Below are positions 50,206 to 58,603 of a DNA stretch of 64,000 nucleotides, in pieces (positions within the stretch are counted from its first letter, which is position 1; each line of letters opens with the position of its first letter). A model generated the notes under the pieces. It was given only the letters and a program-made list of their open reading frames with translations, was not told the origin of the DNA and did not search any database. The stretch is from assembly GCF_900101705.1 (NCBI RefSeq), contig NZ_FNAC01000003.1, positions 62,001 to 126,000 of the forward strand. The letters run 5' to 3'. The translations under genes and the position numbers were made by a program. Source of the stretch: Algoriphagus faecimaris (lineage in GTDB: Bacteria > Bacteroidota > Bacteroidia > Cytophagales > Cyclobacteriaceae).

Positions 50206-51047
50206 ATCCATCTAGTTCAAACTTTAGTATTTCAAAAGTAGCATTGCTTCTACGATATGATTGGGGAGTGAATAAGGTGCTATACGGGATATTGTTGCTG
50301 GCTTCCCTCGCAATTCTGATTTTACTGTATCAGGTCATCCTGTATTCTAATCATAGATACTTGACCATGGAAACAGGCTATGTTCAAGGACTGTTTTTCG
50401 CAGGATTTTTCATCTTGTGTATGATATGGACGGGACAAAGTTTCTGGTCACTCCGGAGTCCGAGAAGCTCCAAATCGTATTTACTCTTACCTGCTTCCCT
50501 TCTCGAAAAGTACTTTTCAGAGTTAGTAATAAAGGTTTTTGGCTTAATTGTGATCTACCCTCTGGTGTTTTGGATAGGTTCTAACGTAGGTTTGGGTTTA
50601 TTTCGCTTGCTTGGGCCATTAACATTCTCTTCGATTCAAACGGAATATATTGCCTTTGTAACCTTGACTGAAATCTGGATCATTGAGGATTTTGGGAATC
50701 AATTAATAGTCACAAAATTTATAGTAGTTGGTCTTTTGGTGCTGATCCCCTCCTTGATGTGGGTAGGGAGCCTGATTTTCGGAAAATTTAATTTGCTTGG
50801 AATTCCTTTGATCCTAGTCATTACTTATCTGATCCTTACTGGTACTTCTTTGGGGCTTTCGGCGCTCGTGAGTCCATTGATTTTAAATAGGGATAGTAAA
50901 GAGAGTTCGGAAATGCTAAAATTTGATCAACCGGAGATTTTGGCAGAAACACCATTATTAATTCTGATGAGTGCCATTTGGATTTGGATGGCCGTGTTGC
51001 TTTCCTACGTGGTAGGTTATTTCAAATTATCCGAAAAGCAGGTATAA
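50202..51047 (+). CDS. ABC transporter permease of the YtrA-type operon
   Basis: This 281-residue membrane protein has about six hydrophobic segments (about 25-45, 60-80, 105-130, 165-190, 200-230, 245-270). It shows no strong family motif beyond LRSPRSSKSYLLLPASLLEKYF, which resembles other small ABC-2-type permeases. Its place between the ATPase and GntR gene, with 4-bp overlap upstream, makes it the partner of that ATPase. Confidence 0.85.
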   Translation: MNPSSSNFSISKVALLLRYDWGVNKVLYGILLLASLAILILLYQVILYSNHRYLTMETGYVQGLFFAGFFILCMIWTGQSFWSLRSPRSSKSYLLLPASLLEKYFSELVIKVFGLIVIYPLVFWIGSNVGLGLFRLLGPLTFSSIQTEYIAFVTLTEIWIIEDFGNQLIVTKFIVVGLLVLIPSLMWVGSLIFGKFNLLGIPLILVITYLILTGTSLGLSALVSPLILNRDSKESSEMLKFDQPEILAETPLLILMSAIWIWMAVLLSYVVGYFKLSEKQV

Positions 51048-51048
51048 G

Positions 51049-51435
51049 ATGGACTTCAGCGAACATAAAAATATCTTTCTGCAGATTCGGGATTGGCTTG
51101 TGGATCAGATCCTCACCGGTAAGCTCTCTCATGGAGATAAAATCCCCTCTGTGCGTGAACTAGCAGCTGATATCGAGGTCAATCGCAATACGGTCATGCG
51201 GAGCTATGCGCTGATGGAGGAGGAGGGGATTCTGGAGAATAAGCGGGGAATCGGCTTTTTCGTGTCTTTGGATGCCAAGTCAAAACTCTTGGACATTCAA
51301 CGAAAAGAATTCTTTGCAGAGACTTTGCCTCCTATCCTTCATCAGATTCAAGTCTTGCATCTCAATTCGAAAGATCTTGAATCACTACTAGCAGTTATCC
51401 ATTCTAATGACAATAACAATGAAAAAGAGCAATAA
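51049..51435 (+). CDS. GntR-family regulator, YtrA subfamily
   Basis: This 128-residue repressor has a winged helix (ILTGKLSHGDKIPSVRELAADIEVNRNTVMRSYALMEEEGIL) and only a short C-terminal dimerisation helix, the YtrA hallmark. It likely binds the dyad at 49319-49346 and senses an envelope stress or transported ligand. It is 1 bp after the permease gene and overlaps the next gene. Confidence 0.92.
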   Translation: MDFSEHKNIFLQIRDWLVDQILTGKLSHGDKIPSVRELAADIEVNRNTVMRSYALMEEEGILENKRGIGFFVSLDAKSKLLDIQRKEFFAETLPPILHQIQVLHLNSKDLESLLAVIHSNDNNNEKEQ

Positions 51436-52039
51436 ATTAATCTTTGGTTTCCTTGGGTTTTTGTGGGTTTCCTTGGTACTTACCCTGTTGGTATCCTTTA
51501 TTTTAACCCCTCAGTTTTCCTTTGTAGACGAAGTTCGATCGGAAAAATTCCAATTAGAAGAGTTTTCGGTGGTGAGAATTCAAAATACGAGTTATCTGAA
51601 AATTGAAGTGTCAGACTCCACGTATTTGGAATACATCAGCATACATGGCGGTGACGTTAAACCACCAAAAACGGACCCAATCAAAAATTACCGAATTAGC
51701 AATGACACTTTGTATATTAATCAGCTGCAGCAGGGCGAAAATGGAAGTTTTGCACTGCATGTTAAAAATCTGAGTCAGATTCTGGTCTCTGATAAAAGTA
51801 GGGTTTATCTAACTGATCTGACCTTGGAGTCTTTGTCTTTTGAAAGCCCCGTGCACGAGCTGCGGATAGTCGGACTCGATGGTGGGGGAGTGGACTATCG
51901 CTCTGGCCAACTTTTTCTCAAAGGCAGTATTGGGGAGTTGACCGGAAGGCTGAGAGATCAGGCATGGCTGAATATTCCCAGTAAAATCGGAAAGCTTGAC
52001 ATTGACAAAAGTGAAAGCGCTTCGATATGGGTGGATTGA
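51419..52039 (+). CDS. Membrane-anchored beta-helix-like protein of the GntR operon
   Basis: This 206-residue product starts with a membrane segment (about 7-30). It continues with short repeating beta strands, such as LEEFSVVRIQNTSYLKI and later QILVSDKSRVYLTDLTLES, reminiscent of head-GIN/DUF2807 adhesin-like proteins. I know no exact family. The start may be 51407 or 51419; both lie in the gntR 3' end. It is the last gene of the operon. Confidence 0.7.
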   Translation: MKKSNKLIFGFLGFLWVSLVLTLLVSFILTPQFSFVDEVRSEKFQLEEFSVVRIQNTSYLKIEVSDSTYLEYISIHGGDVKPPKTDPIKNYRISNDTLYINQLQQGENGSFALHVKNLSQILVSDKSRVYLTDLTLESLSFESPVHELRIVGLDGGGVDYRSGQLFLKGSIGELTGRLRDQAWLNIPSKIGKLDIDKSESASIWVD

Positions 52040-52088
52040 TCCTTGGGTATGTTTTTTATGAGGGCATGAAATAGAGCACGACGCAAGC

Positions 52089-52116
52089 GACACACAGGGG
52101 CATGCCCCTGTGTGTC
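52089..52116. repeat. Perfect 28-bp palindrome
   Basis: GACACACAGGGGCA is followed at once by its reverse complement, giving a 14-bp-arm perfect palindrome. There is no T tract. It resembles REP-type units. Confidence 0.85.
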
Positions 52117-52140
52117 GGGGAAAATATGCGAGACAGGCTA

Positions 52141-52155
52141 TCCCGATACTCGGGA
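52141..52155. repeat. Small hairpin TCCCGA-TAC-TCGGGA
   Basis: A perfect 6-bp stem with a 3-base loop, 24 bp after the 28-bp palindrome. The two probably belong to one repeat element. Confidence 0.7.
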
Positions 52156-52303
52156 CAAGTTATGACCTCTAAAAAACAAATTATAATCAGGTGAAAAATT
52201 GATTTTTCTCGATCGTAATCGAAAGTTTACCTAGTTATTTTCGGTTATGATCGAGGATTTCAGCTTAAAAATTCAGGTTTTTAATTTTTTACTTCTCACT
52301 TGC

Positions 52304-52451
52304 TCACACCTCCATCCCATTAAAGGGATTAAACCGCCGCCTTCCTACGCCCATGGCCACGGCCCGGCAGACGGTTTTGTCGCCATACTTGACATTGAGT
52401 CTGTCTAGGGCCTGGTAGAGGTTGATCTGTTCTTGGCTGTCTTCGAAGGGC
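52304..52451 (-). pseudogene. Duplicated 3' end of dinB
   Basis: The last 49 codons of a dinB-like gene with an intact stop, ending GRRRFNPFNGMEV exactly as the true dinB does. About eight base differences separate the copies over 148 bp, most of them silent. It has no 5' part and cannot be expressed as a polymerase. It is a direct repeat of 53111-53258 flanking the DUF2442/DUF4160 pair. Confidence 0.9.
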
Positions 52452-52479
52452 TTGTGATCTCTGGTAAAAATTTCAAAAA

Positions 52480-52728
52480 CTAGGCTAATTCTACTTTTTC
52501 ACCTTCCAATTCCTTTAGAAAATTAGGACAAAAATCATAGCCATTTTCCCAGGCGATTCCTCCTCCCGGTTCGATAAATACTTTTTCAAATTTGGAAGGA
52601 TCTAAGAGTTCGGCGGTAAAACCCTTGCCTAGGAAAGGTCTAAGATTAACTATTTTTACTTCATCATCTTTGAAGCGTAACCAAACTCGATAATCCTTCA
52701 ATACTTTTATTTCTACTACTTCGTTCAT
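52480..52728 (-). CDS. DUF2442-domain protein
   Basis: This 82-residue protein has the DUF2442 pattern (VVEIKVLKDYRVWLRFKDDEVKIVNLRPFL then FEKVFIEPGGGIAWENGYDFCPN). Members are often paired with DUF4160 proteins, and the pair has been proposed as a toxin-antitoxin type module. It follows its partner by 4 bp. The small pair sits between dinB copies, so it was probably acquired together with the dinB fragment. Confidence 0.9.
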   Translation of the reverse strand: MNEVVEIKVLKDYRVWLRFKDDEVKIVNLRPFLGKGFTAELLDPSKFEKVFIEPGGGIAWENGYDFCPNFLKELEGEKVELA

Positions 52729-52732
52729 ATTG

Positions 52733-52993
52733 CTATTTTAAAGGTTCGATTTTATCCATTTGACTAGGGATTTGAGATTTATCCCAGTTTTCTAACAATT
52801 TTTCTCTATGAATCGATGCCCATTCCAAGACTAAAACATGTGCACGATTAGGAAGATTCCCCGCTAGCACTTCCAGCGTTTTGATATCATATTCCGCCTT
52901 CAACCCCTGATATTCTGCATGGAAATGTGGCGGGTTGTGATCTTGAAAGTACATCCGAATGATAATTCCATAAAATCTTGATATTTCTGGCAT
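52733..52993 (-). CDS. DUF4160-domain protein
   Basis: This 86-residue protein has the typical DUF4160 core: FYGIIIRMYFQDHNPPHFHAEYQ, with conserved His residues, and HREKLLENW. The function is not established; the pair with DUF2442 suggests a toxin-antitoxin-like unit with this protein as the possible effector, which is inference. It is first in the two-gene operon. Confidence 0.9.
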   Translation of the reverse strand: MPEISRFYGIIIRMYFQDHNPPHFHAEYQGLKAEYDIKTLEVLAGNLPNRAHVLVLEWASIHREKLLENWDKSQIPSQMDKIEPLK

Positions 52994-53110
52994 CTCTATT
53001 AAAGATACAGAATTTGGTCGGAAAATGTTGTGATGATTATGAATCTGATTTCATGCCTGAGTTGCAATTTGATGATTTTTTAGACTTCTAATTTTTCACT
53101 TCTTACTTGC

Positions 53111-54301
53111 TCACACCTCCATCCCATTAAAGGGATTAAACCGTCTCCTTCCCACACCCATGGCCACGGCTCGGCAGACGGTTTTGTCGCCATACTTCAC
53201 GTTTAGTCTGTCTAGGGCCTGGTAGAGGTTGATCTGTTCTTGGCTGTCTTCGAAGAGTTTGATTTGGTAGTTGCCATAGACTAGACTGCTGAAGCGCACC
53301 CCGATCAGACGGATGAGCATACGCCGACTGTAGAGCTTGCGGAAAAGTTCCTTGACCACGGGCAGGATGCTATGATCCGCGGAAGTGTAAGGAATGCGCT
53401 GCTGCATGGTATGCGTCTCAAAGTCCGAATAACGAATCTTCACACTCACACAGGCGGTGAGTTGGCCTTTCTGACGGAGTTTGGAGGCGAGTTGCTCCGT
53501 CATCGCCACGAGGGTAGCTTCCAGTAGTTGAACATCGATGGTATCCTCTTCGAAAGTATTTTCTGAGGAAACTGATTTGGCCTCGGAGTAGGGGATGACC
53601 GGGTTTCGATCGATTCCGTTTGCTTTTTCCCAGATCATCTTCCCGTTTTTCCCAAAAGTTGCTTCCAGCAATTGGGAGGGCATTTGCTGGAGCGTATGGA
53701 CTTTTTTAACACCCATATTATAAAGCGTTTGGGAGGTTTTCTCCCCGATCATGGGGATTTTGCGCACTGAGAGCGGGGCGAGAAAGGGTTTTTCCTGCCC
53801 GATCGGCACCTGTTTTTCATTGTTGGGCTTGGCCTCTCCGGTAGCCACTTTGGAGACGGTTTTGTTTTCGGAGAGTCCTAGGGAGATATTCAGTCCACTC
53901 TCTTTGATAATTCGCTGTCGGAGTTCGTGGGCGAGTTTGAAGCAACCGAAAAAGCGGTCCATACCCGTCAGGTCCATGTAGAACTCGTCGATAGAAGATT
54001 TTTCGAAAAGTGGGACGGATTCCTTGATGATCTCGGTGACCTCATGGGATTTTTGGCTGTATTTTTCAAAATCCCCTTTGACGATGATAGCTTCGGGACA
54101 CAGCTGCCTCGCCGTCCGCATCGGCATGGCGGAGTGTACACCGAATTTCCGTGCTTCGTAACTGCAGGAAGCCACCACACCCCGATCACTCGATCCTCCG
54201 ATCAGGATGGGTTTCCCATCGAGCCGACTATCAAAAAGCCGCTCTACTGACACAAAAAACGTATCCAAATCCATATGCGCAATACTCCGCTTCCCTTCCA
54301 T
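53111..54301 (-). CDS. dinB: DNA polymerase IV
   Basis: This is a Y-family translesion polymerase of 396 residues. The N-terminal catalytic start is AHMDLDTFFVSVER, the second catalytic pair is in SSIDEFYMDLTG, and the little-finger domain occupies about 240-345. The C-terminal region ends GRRRFNPFNGMEV without a clear beta-clamp motif. It is complete although a partial copy of its 3' end lies 660 bp downstream. A LexA-like regulator lies 800 bp upstream on the other strand and could control it as part of a damage response (inference). Confidence 0.95.
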   Translation of the reverse strand: MEGKRSIAHMDLDTFFVSVERLFDSRLDGKPILIGGSSDRGVVASCSYEARKFGVHSAMPMRTARQLCPEAIIVKGDFEKYSQKSHEVTEIIKESVPLFEKSSIDEFYMDLTGMDRFFGCFKLAHELRQRIIKESGLNISLGLSENKTVSKVATGEAKPNNEKQVPIGQEKPFLAPLSVRKIPMIGEKTSQTLYNMGVKKVHTLQQMPSQLLEATFGKNGKMIWEKANGIDRNPVIPYSEAKSVSSENTFEEDTIDVQLLEATLVAMTEQLASKLRQKGQLTACVSVKIRYSDFETHTMQQRIPYTSADHSILPVVKELFRKLYSRRMLIRLIGVRFSSLVYGNYQIKLFEDSQEQINLYQALDRLNVKYGDKTVCRAVAMGVGRRRFNPFNGMEV

Positions 54302-54408
54302 CGCTTTTTGTTAATTATTTTGACATTTTAATGTTTATAATTTAATCATTTTTGTTAGATTTGGGAAAGGTTCAAATAGAAGTGGCAGTAATTGTCAGGG
54401 TATAGGAA
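54302..54408. other. dinB leader region
   Basis: Just over 100 A+T-rich bases between dinB and the repeat array; it should hold the dinB promoter. I see no clear LexA-type dyad. Confidence 0.35.
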
Positions 54409-54410
54409 AA

Positions 54411-55086
54411 GAAATACGCCTCGCGAAATACAGTAGAAATATACCTCCCTTCGGTCGGTGAAATATACTTCGTAAAATACGGTGGAAATAGGTCTCGCTT
54501 TGCTCGACGAAATACAATTGATTATCATAAGGTTATTGTTATGGAAGCTAAAAAGAAATTTATTCCAGTTCATGAATTGGAAGTCTACAGATTAGCTAGA
54601 AAGTTGTCATCCATGGCTTGGAATATCTATGAAAGGCTGTCATTCCAACAGCGTAAGGTATGGGGGGATCAGATGCTTGAATCTATAGATTCTGTTGGGG
54701 CGAATATTGCCGAAGGCTATGCCCGTTTTCATTATTTGGAAAAAATTCGGTTTTACTACATTTCTAGAGCCTCCTTGTCTGAGGGTGTGGATCATTGGAT
54801 TGATTTAGGCTTTGAGCGATGTATTGTATCTGATCAAGAGTTCGAATCAATCAATCGACTCAAAACTGATATTCAAGTTAAATTTAACAACATGATCAAA
54901 GCCACTTATTCGGCTAAAAATCAGCCTAAAGCTGATGATTAACTTTGTGTTTCACCTCGCCTGAAAGGTTTATTTCAAATGTATTTCTACCGTATTTCTT
55001 ACTTAAAATTGGAAGATATTTATGCGGTGTTCTACTATTTCGCCCCGCTTGTGGGGCTTATTTCCATAATATTTCCACTGTATTTC
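54411..55086. mobile_element. S23/IVP element with inverted GAAATAC repeats (locus 2)
   Basis: The left side (54411-54521) carries GAAATACAGTAGAAATA (54425) and AAAATACGGTGGAAATA (54474), with small CCTCGC- and CTCGC-type hairpins. The right side carries the reverse complements at 54982-54998 and 55070-55086, again with a hairpin (CCCCGCTTGTGGGG). The four 17-mers share RAAATACRGTRGAAATA, two per side, opposite in direction. A four-helix-bundle gene lies in the middle. The right end stops 2 bp before the LexA-like start codon. The plan is the same as at 19704, though the repeat sequence is different. Confidence 0.65.
54541..54942 (+). CDS. Four-helix-bundle protein (S23 / 23S rRNA intervening-sequence protein family), second copy
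   Basis: This 133-residue member has the family pattern: VHELEVYRLARKLSSMAWNIY, then SIDSVGANIAEGYARFHYLEK, and later YYISRASLSEGVDHW. It is only loosely similar to the copy at 19825, so the two loci are not recent duplicates. It stands between inverted repeat arrays that do not resemble those of locus 1. The function is not known; a basic helical bundle is typical of proteins that bind RNA or DNA. Confidence 0.88.
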   Translation: MEAKKKFIPVHELEVYRLARKLSSMAWNIYERLSFQQRKVWGDQMLESIDSVGANIAEGYARFHYLEKIRFYYISRASLSEGVDHWIDLGFERCIVSDQEFESINRLKTDIQVKFNNMIKATYSAKNQPKADD

Positions 55087-55087
55087 T

Positions 55088-55786
55088 ATGAAAATAAATT
55101 CTAACCTCAAATTCCTCCGAAAAAGGAAAAATTTCACCCAAGAATCCCTTGCTCAAGCCTTGGGGATATCACGCTCCAAACTCGCAGGGTATGAGTCAAA
55201 CATCAATCCTCCAATCGAGACCTTGGTCAAGATCTCTGATTACCTCAGAGTATCACTTGATATTTTGCTCAAAGAGGATCTCAGCAGCTACTCCGAATAC
55301 AAGCTACGCGAACTGCTCGAGACGGATCAGTTTCTGCGTGGGCGAAAGCTGCGGATTCTCTCCACTACCGTGGATGCTGAGGGTCGAGAACTCATCGAAG
55401 TGGTCTCTCAGCGGGCCAAGGCGAGTTACTTAGCCGGATTTTCTGATCCGGAATTTATCTCGGAGCTACCTCGATTTTCATTGCCTTTTCTCCCTATGGA
55501 CAAAAAGCACCGGGTCTTTCAGGTAGATGGTGACTCCATGCTGCCAGTTCCTGATGGAGCTTGGATCGTCTGCGAATACATGGATGATTGGATGGCGATC
55601 AAGGATGGGGAGCGCTACGTAATCGTTACCGAGCAGGATGGAGTGACTTTCAAAATCGCCTATAATCGCATCAAAGATCAGGAGAAATTATTGCTCTGCT
55701 CCTCCAATCCCATCTATTCCCCCTTCGAAGTAGCGATAGAGCAAGTGAGGGAAGTGTGGCGATATCGCTTGGCGATGAGTGAGTGA
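55088..55786 (+). CDS. LexA-like regulator: XRE helix-turn-helix with S24 peptidase domain
   Basis: This 232-residue protein has an XRE-type HTH in its first 60 residues (LRKRKNFTQESLAQALGISRSKLAGYESNI) and an S24/LexA-like fold from about 135. The Ser-containing motif VDGDSMLPV and the Lys region (VTFKIAYNRIK) fit the catalytic dyad of the family. Such repressors cleave themselves on DNA damage or act as phage-type repressors. The repeat array of the S23 element abuts its start codon, so the element may have replaced its leader. It is divergent from dinB. Confidence 0.88.
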   Translation: MKINSNLKFLRKRKNFTQESLAQALGISRSKLAGYESNINPPIETLVKISDYLRVSLDILLKEDLSSYSEYKLRELLETDQFLRGRKLRILSTTVDAEGRELIEVVSQRAKASYLAGFSDPEFISELPRFSLPFLPMDKKHRVFQVDGDSMLPVPDGAWIVCEYMDDWMAIKDGERYVIVTEQDGVTFKIAYNRIKDQEKLLLCSSNPIYSPFEVAIEQVREVWRYRLAMSE

Positions 55787-55885
55787 TTTTTACGGAATCG
55801 TTTCCATTCATTTCTACTATCGGTTCATGACTTTTGCCTAAGCATGTATATCTTGAAGGCTAAATAAACCTAAAAACCTGCTTTC

Positions 55886-58543
55886 ATGAAATTTGGTCGA
55901 CTTTCAGGATTTTTCATCCTGCTCGGATTGCTTTGGAATTGCTCCCCAAAAGAGGTAGACCCCTTTGCTACCATCAAACCTGACGAGACTCGCTTTACCA
56001 AAATAACTTTGGTCGAAAAGCTCAATGAACCCATGGAACTCGAAGTCCTCGATAATGGAGATGTGCTCTTCATTGAGCGGGCGGGTAAACTTAAATTATA
56101 TGAAGCTGCCACCGGAGAAACTACTGTGGTGGGAGAGTTAGATGTTTATATTGAGGGAGAAGATGGGTTATTGGGGATGGCAAAGGATCCTAATTTCAGT
56201 CAAAATAACTGGATTTACCTGTATTATGCTCCGAATGATTACAGCCCTGACGTCAACCGGCTTTCGAGATTTGACTTCATCGATAATCGCCTAGACTTAA
56301 CTTCCGAGAAAATCATGCTCGAAATCCCCGTATTTCGAGGTTGCTGTCATTCTGGGGGTTCGATTGAGTTTGATGCCAATGGACTACTTTTTCTATCTAC
56401 TGGAGATGATACCACACCCTTTGAGTCGGATAACTATAATCCTATCGATGAGCGCCAAGACCGACCTGCCAATGTGGACGCCCAAAAAACTTCCGGTAAT
56501 TCCAATGATTTGAGAGGTGCCATCATTCGGATCAAGCCAGAAGCAGATGGGACTTATAGCATTCCCGAAGGTAATCTTTTTCCTCCCGGTACACCTAATA
56601 CCCGACCTGAGATCTATGTGATGGGAAACCGTAATCCTTACCGTATATCCATCGATCAGCATACAGGTAATCTTTTTTGGGGGGAAGTGGGCCCTGATGC
56701 CTCGGTCGATTCCCTACGCAGAGGCCCCAAAGGACATGATGAGATTAACCTAGCCCGAGAAGCAGGCTTTTTTGGCTGGCCGTATTTTGTGGGAAATAAT
56801 AAGCCGTACTGGAAGTATGATTTTGAGTCCCAAGAAAGTCTTTTTGAATTTGATCCAGCAGCCCCAGTCAATACCAGCCCAAACAATACCGGTTTGGAAA
56901 AATTACCTCCTGCCCAATCAGCACTGATTTGGTACCCTTATGATGAGTCGGAGGAGTTTCCCATGCTGGAGACAGGAGGCAGAAATGCCATGGCCGGACC
57001 GGTTTATCATCGGGAGGATTTTGAGCAATCGTCAGTTCGATTTCCAGGGTATTACAATGATAAGCTATTTATCTATGACTGGATGCGCAACTGGATTTTT
57101 ACGGTTTCTCTCACGGAAAACTACGAGTATGATACTATGGAGCGCTTTATGCCCTCAACGGTATTTGACAAACCGGTAGATATGCAGTTTGCCAAAGACG
57201 GTTCGCTTTATGTCTTGGAATATGGGACCTATTGGCGAGCACAGAATGATGACTCGGGCTTGTATCGGATCGAGTTTGCCCCCGGCAATCGTCAGCCGGT
57301 AGCTAGGATTTCTGCTGACAATCGAACCGGTGCAGCACCTCTGACTGTTCAGTTTTCCTCGGATGGTTCTATGGATTTTGATCCTGAAGATCAATTGAGC
57401 TTTTCATGGGATTTTGGGGATACTAATGCGAGTAGTCAGGAGGCGAATCCCTCCCATACCTTTGAGAAGCCGGGGATTTATTCGGTGACTTTGACCGTCA
57501 CAGATCTTGAGGGAGAAAAAGCTACCGCTTCGATCGAAATTCAAGTGGGAAATGAGCGCCCTGAAGTCTTTATCGAATGGTCGGGCAATAGCAGCTTCTA
57601 TTTTGAAAACGAATCGGTCAATTATTCGGTGCAGGTTTTGGACCGGGAAGATGGTGAGGTCGATCCCGAAAATGTCGATTTCTCTATTGATTATATCTCC
57701 GGAGGTTATGATTTGATTCAGGCAGGTCATCAGGAAGAGCAAGTTTCTATTGGGGAAAATTTCATCACCCAAGCAGGCTGCAAAGCCTGTCATGCCATCG
57801 CCAATGAATCTGTGGGCCCGACTTATGAGGAAGTTTCCGCCAAATACAAAGGCCAAGCTGATGCAAAGGCATACCTAATCGGAAAGATCAGAAACGGTGG
57901 CGGTGGGGTCTGGAGTGATGAACGTATCATGCCGGGTCACCTGCACCTACCGGAGGATCAGATAGGCGAGATGGTTGATTTTATTTTGGCACTGAAAGAT
58001 CCGGATTATGGTAAAGTGACATTGCCTTTGGAAGGTGAATTTACTCCCGATCAAAACTTGCAATCGGAAGGCTACTATTTGATTCAAGCGAGTTATACCG
58101 ATCAGGGAGCAAATGGAATAGGCCCCCTTCGTGGAAATACTCAATTCCTGCTTCGGCACCCTGAGGTCAAAGCAGTGACGGCAGATCGTTTTGAAAATAC
58201 AGCTAAGGCCAATGCTGACGGGCTCAACTTTATAAAGTTCACTGAAAAGGCCTCTTGGATTGCTTTTGATCAGCTGGACTTGAGGGGTATCAGGGGTCTA
58301 GAGCTTTTAGTAAATCCTGGAGGAATTTCAGGAATTATCGAAATCAGGTCAGGCGATCCTGACGGTCCGCTTTTGGGTCAGTCGGCTGAGTTGCAACAAA
58401 GTGGTAGAAAAGGGTATTTCCCTATTTCGATCGCACTTAGTGATTCTGATGGTGTGCATGACCTTTATTTTGTGTTACAAACAGCATCTGGAATTAGTAT
58501 TTGGAATACCGTGAATCTGGATTGGGTGAGGTTTACAAGGTAG
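55886..58543 (+). CDS. Soluble sugar dehydrogenase-like lipoprotein with PKD, cytochrome c and carbohydrate-binding domains
   Basis: This is an 885-residue exported multidomain protein. A signal with a Cys in LLWNCS suggests lipidation. Residues about 40-460 form a PQQ-dependent sugar dehydrogenase-like propeller (LDNGDVLFIERAG, GEDGLLGMAKDPNF, YVMGNRNPYRIS). A PKD domain follows (about 475-560, SWDFGDTNASSQEANPSH). Cytochrome c has haem motif C632-K-A-C-H636 with a distal Met in ERIMPG. The last 150 residues look like a CBM6-type domain. Electrons from the sugar could pass directly to the fused cytochrome, which is inference. It stands alone before a strong terminator. Confidence 0.92.
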   Translation: MKFGRLSGFFILLGLLWNCSPKEVDPFATIKPDETRFTKITLVEKLNEPMELEVLDNGDVLFIERAGKLKLYEAATGETTVVGELDVYIEGEDGLLGMAKDPNFSQNNWIYLYYAPNDYSPDVNRLSRFDFIDNRLDLTSEKIMLEIPVFRGCCHSGGSIEFDANGLLFLSTGDDTTPFESDNYNPIDERQDRPANVDAQKTSGNSNDLRGAIIRIKPEADGTYSIPEGNLFPPGTPNTRPEIYVMGNRNPYRISIDQHTGNLFWGEVGPDASVDSLRRGPKGHDEINLAREAGFFGWPYFVGNNKPYWKYDFESQESLFEFDPAAPVNTSPNNTGLEKLPPAQSALIWYPYDESEEFPMLETGGRNAMAGPVYHREDFEQSSVRFPGYYNDKLFIYDWMRNWIFTVSLTENYEYDTMERFMPSTVFDKPVDMQFAKDGSLYVLEYGTYWRAQNDDSGLYRIEFAPGNRQPVARISADNRTGAAPLTVQFSSDGSMDFDPEDQLSFSWDFGDTNASSQEANPSHTFEKPGIYSVTLTVTDLEGEKATASIEIQVGNERPEVFIEWSGNSSFYFENESVNYSVQVLDREDGEVDPENVDFSIDYISGGYDLIQAGHQEEQVSIGENFITQAGCKACHAIANESVGPTYEEVSAKYKGQADAKAYLIGKIRNGGGGVWSDERIMPGHLHLPEDQIGEMVDFILALKDPDYGKVTLPLEGEFTPDQNLQSEGYYLIQASYTDQGANGIGPLRGNTQFLLRHPEVKAVTADRFENTAKANADGLNFIKFTEKASWIAFDQLDLRGIRGLELLVNPGGISGIIEIRSGDPDGPLLGQSAELQQSGRKGYFPISIALSDSDGVHDLYFVLQTASGISIWNTVNLDWVRFTR

Positions 58544-58550
58544 TTTAAAG

Positions 58551-58580
58551 AGGGAACTTTCGAGTTCCCTTTTTTATTTT
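58551..58580 (+). terminator. Rho-independent terminator with TTCG loop
   Basis: AGGGAACT-TTCG-AGTTCCCT is a perfect 8-bp stem closed by a TTCG tetraloop and followed by T residues, 8 bp after the sugar dehydrogenase gene. Confidence 0.93.
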
Positions 58581-58603
58581 CTTCCTAAATCAATCAAGAG
58601 ATT

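Larger units (their letters stand above)
52040..52303. other. Gene-free stretch with palindromes
   Basis: The region after the beta-helix gene holds the two palindromes listed separately (52089 and 52141), then A+T-rich sequence with two TCGAT-type short dyads near 52220-52255. No coding sequence or RNA gene is supported. Confidence 0.5.
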
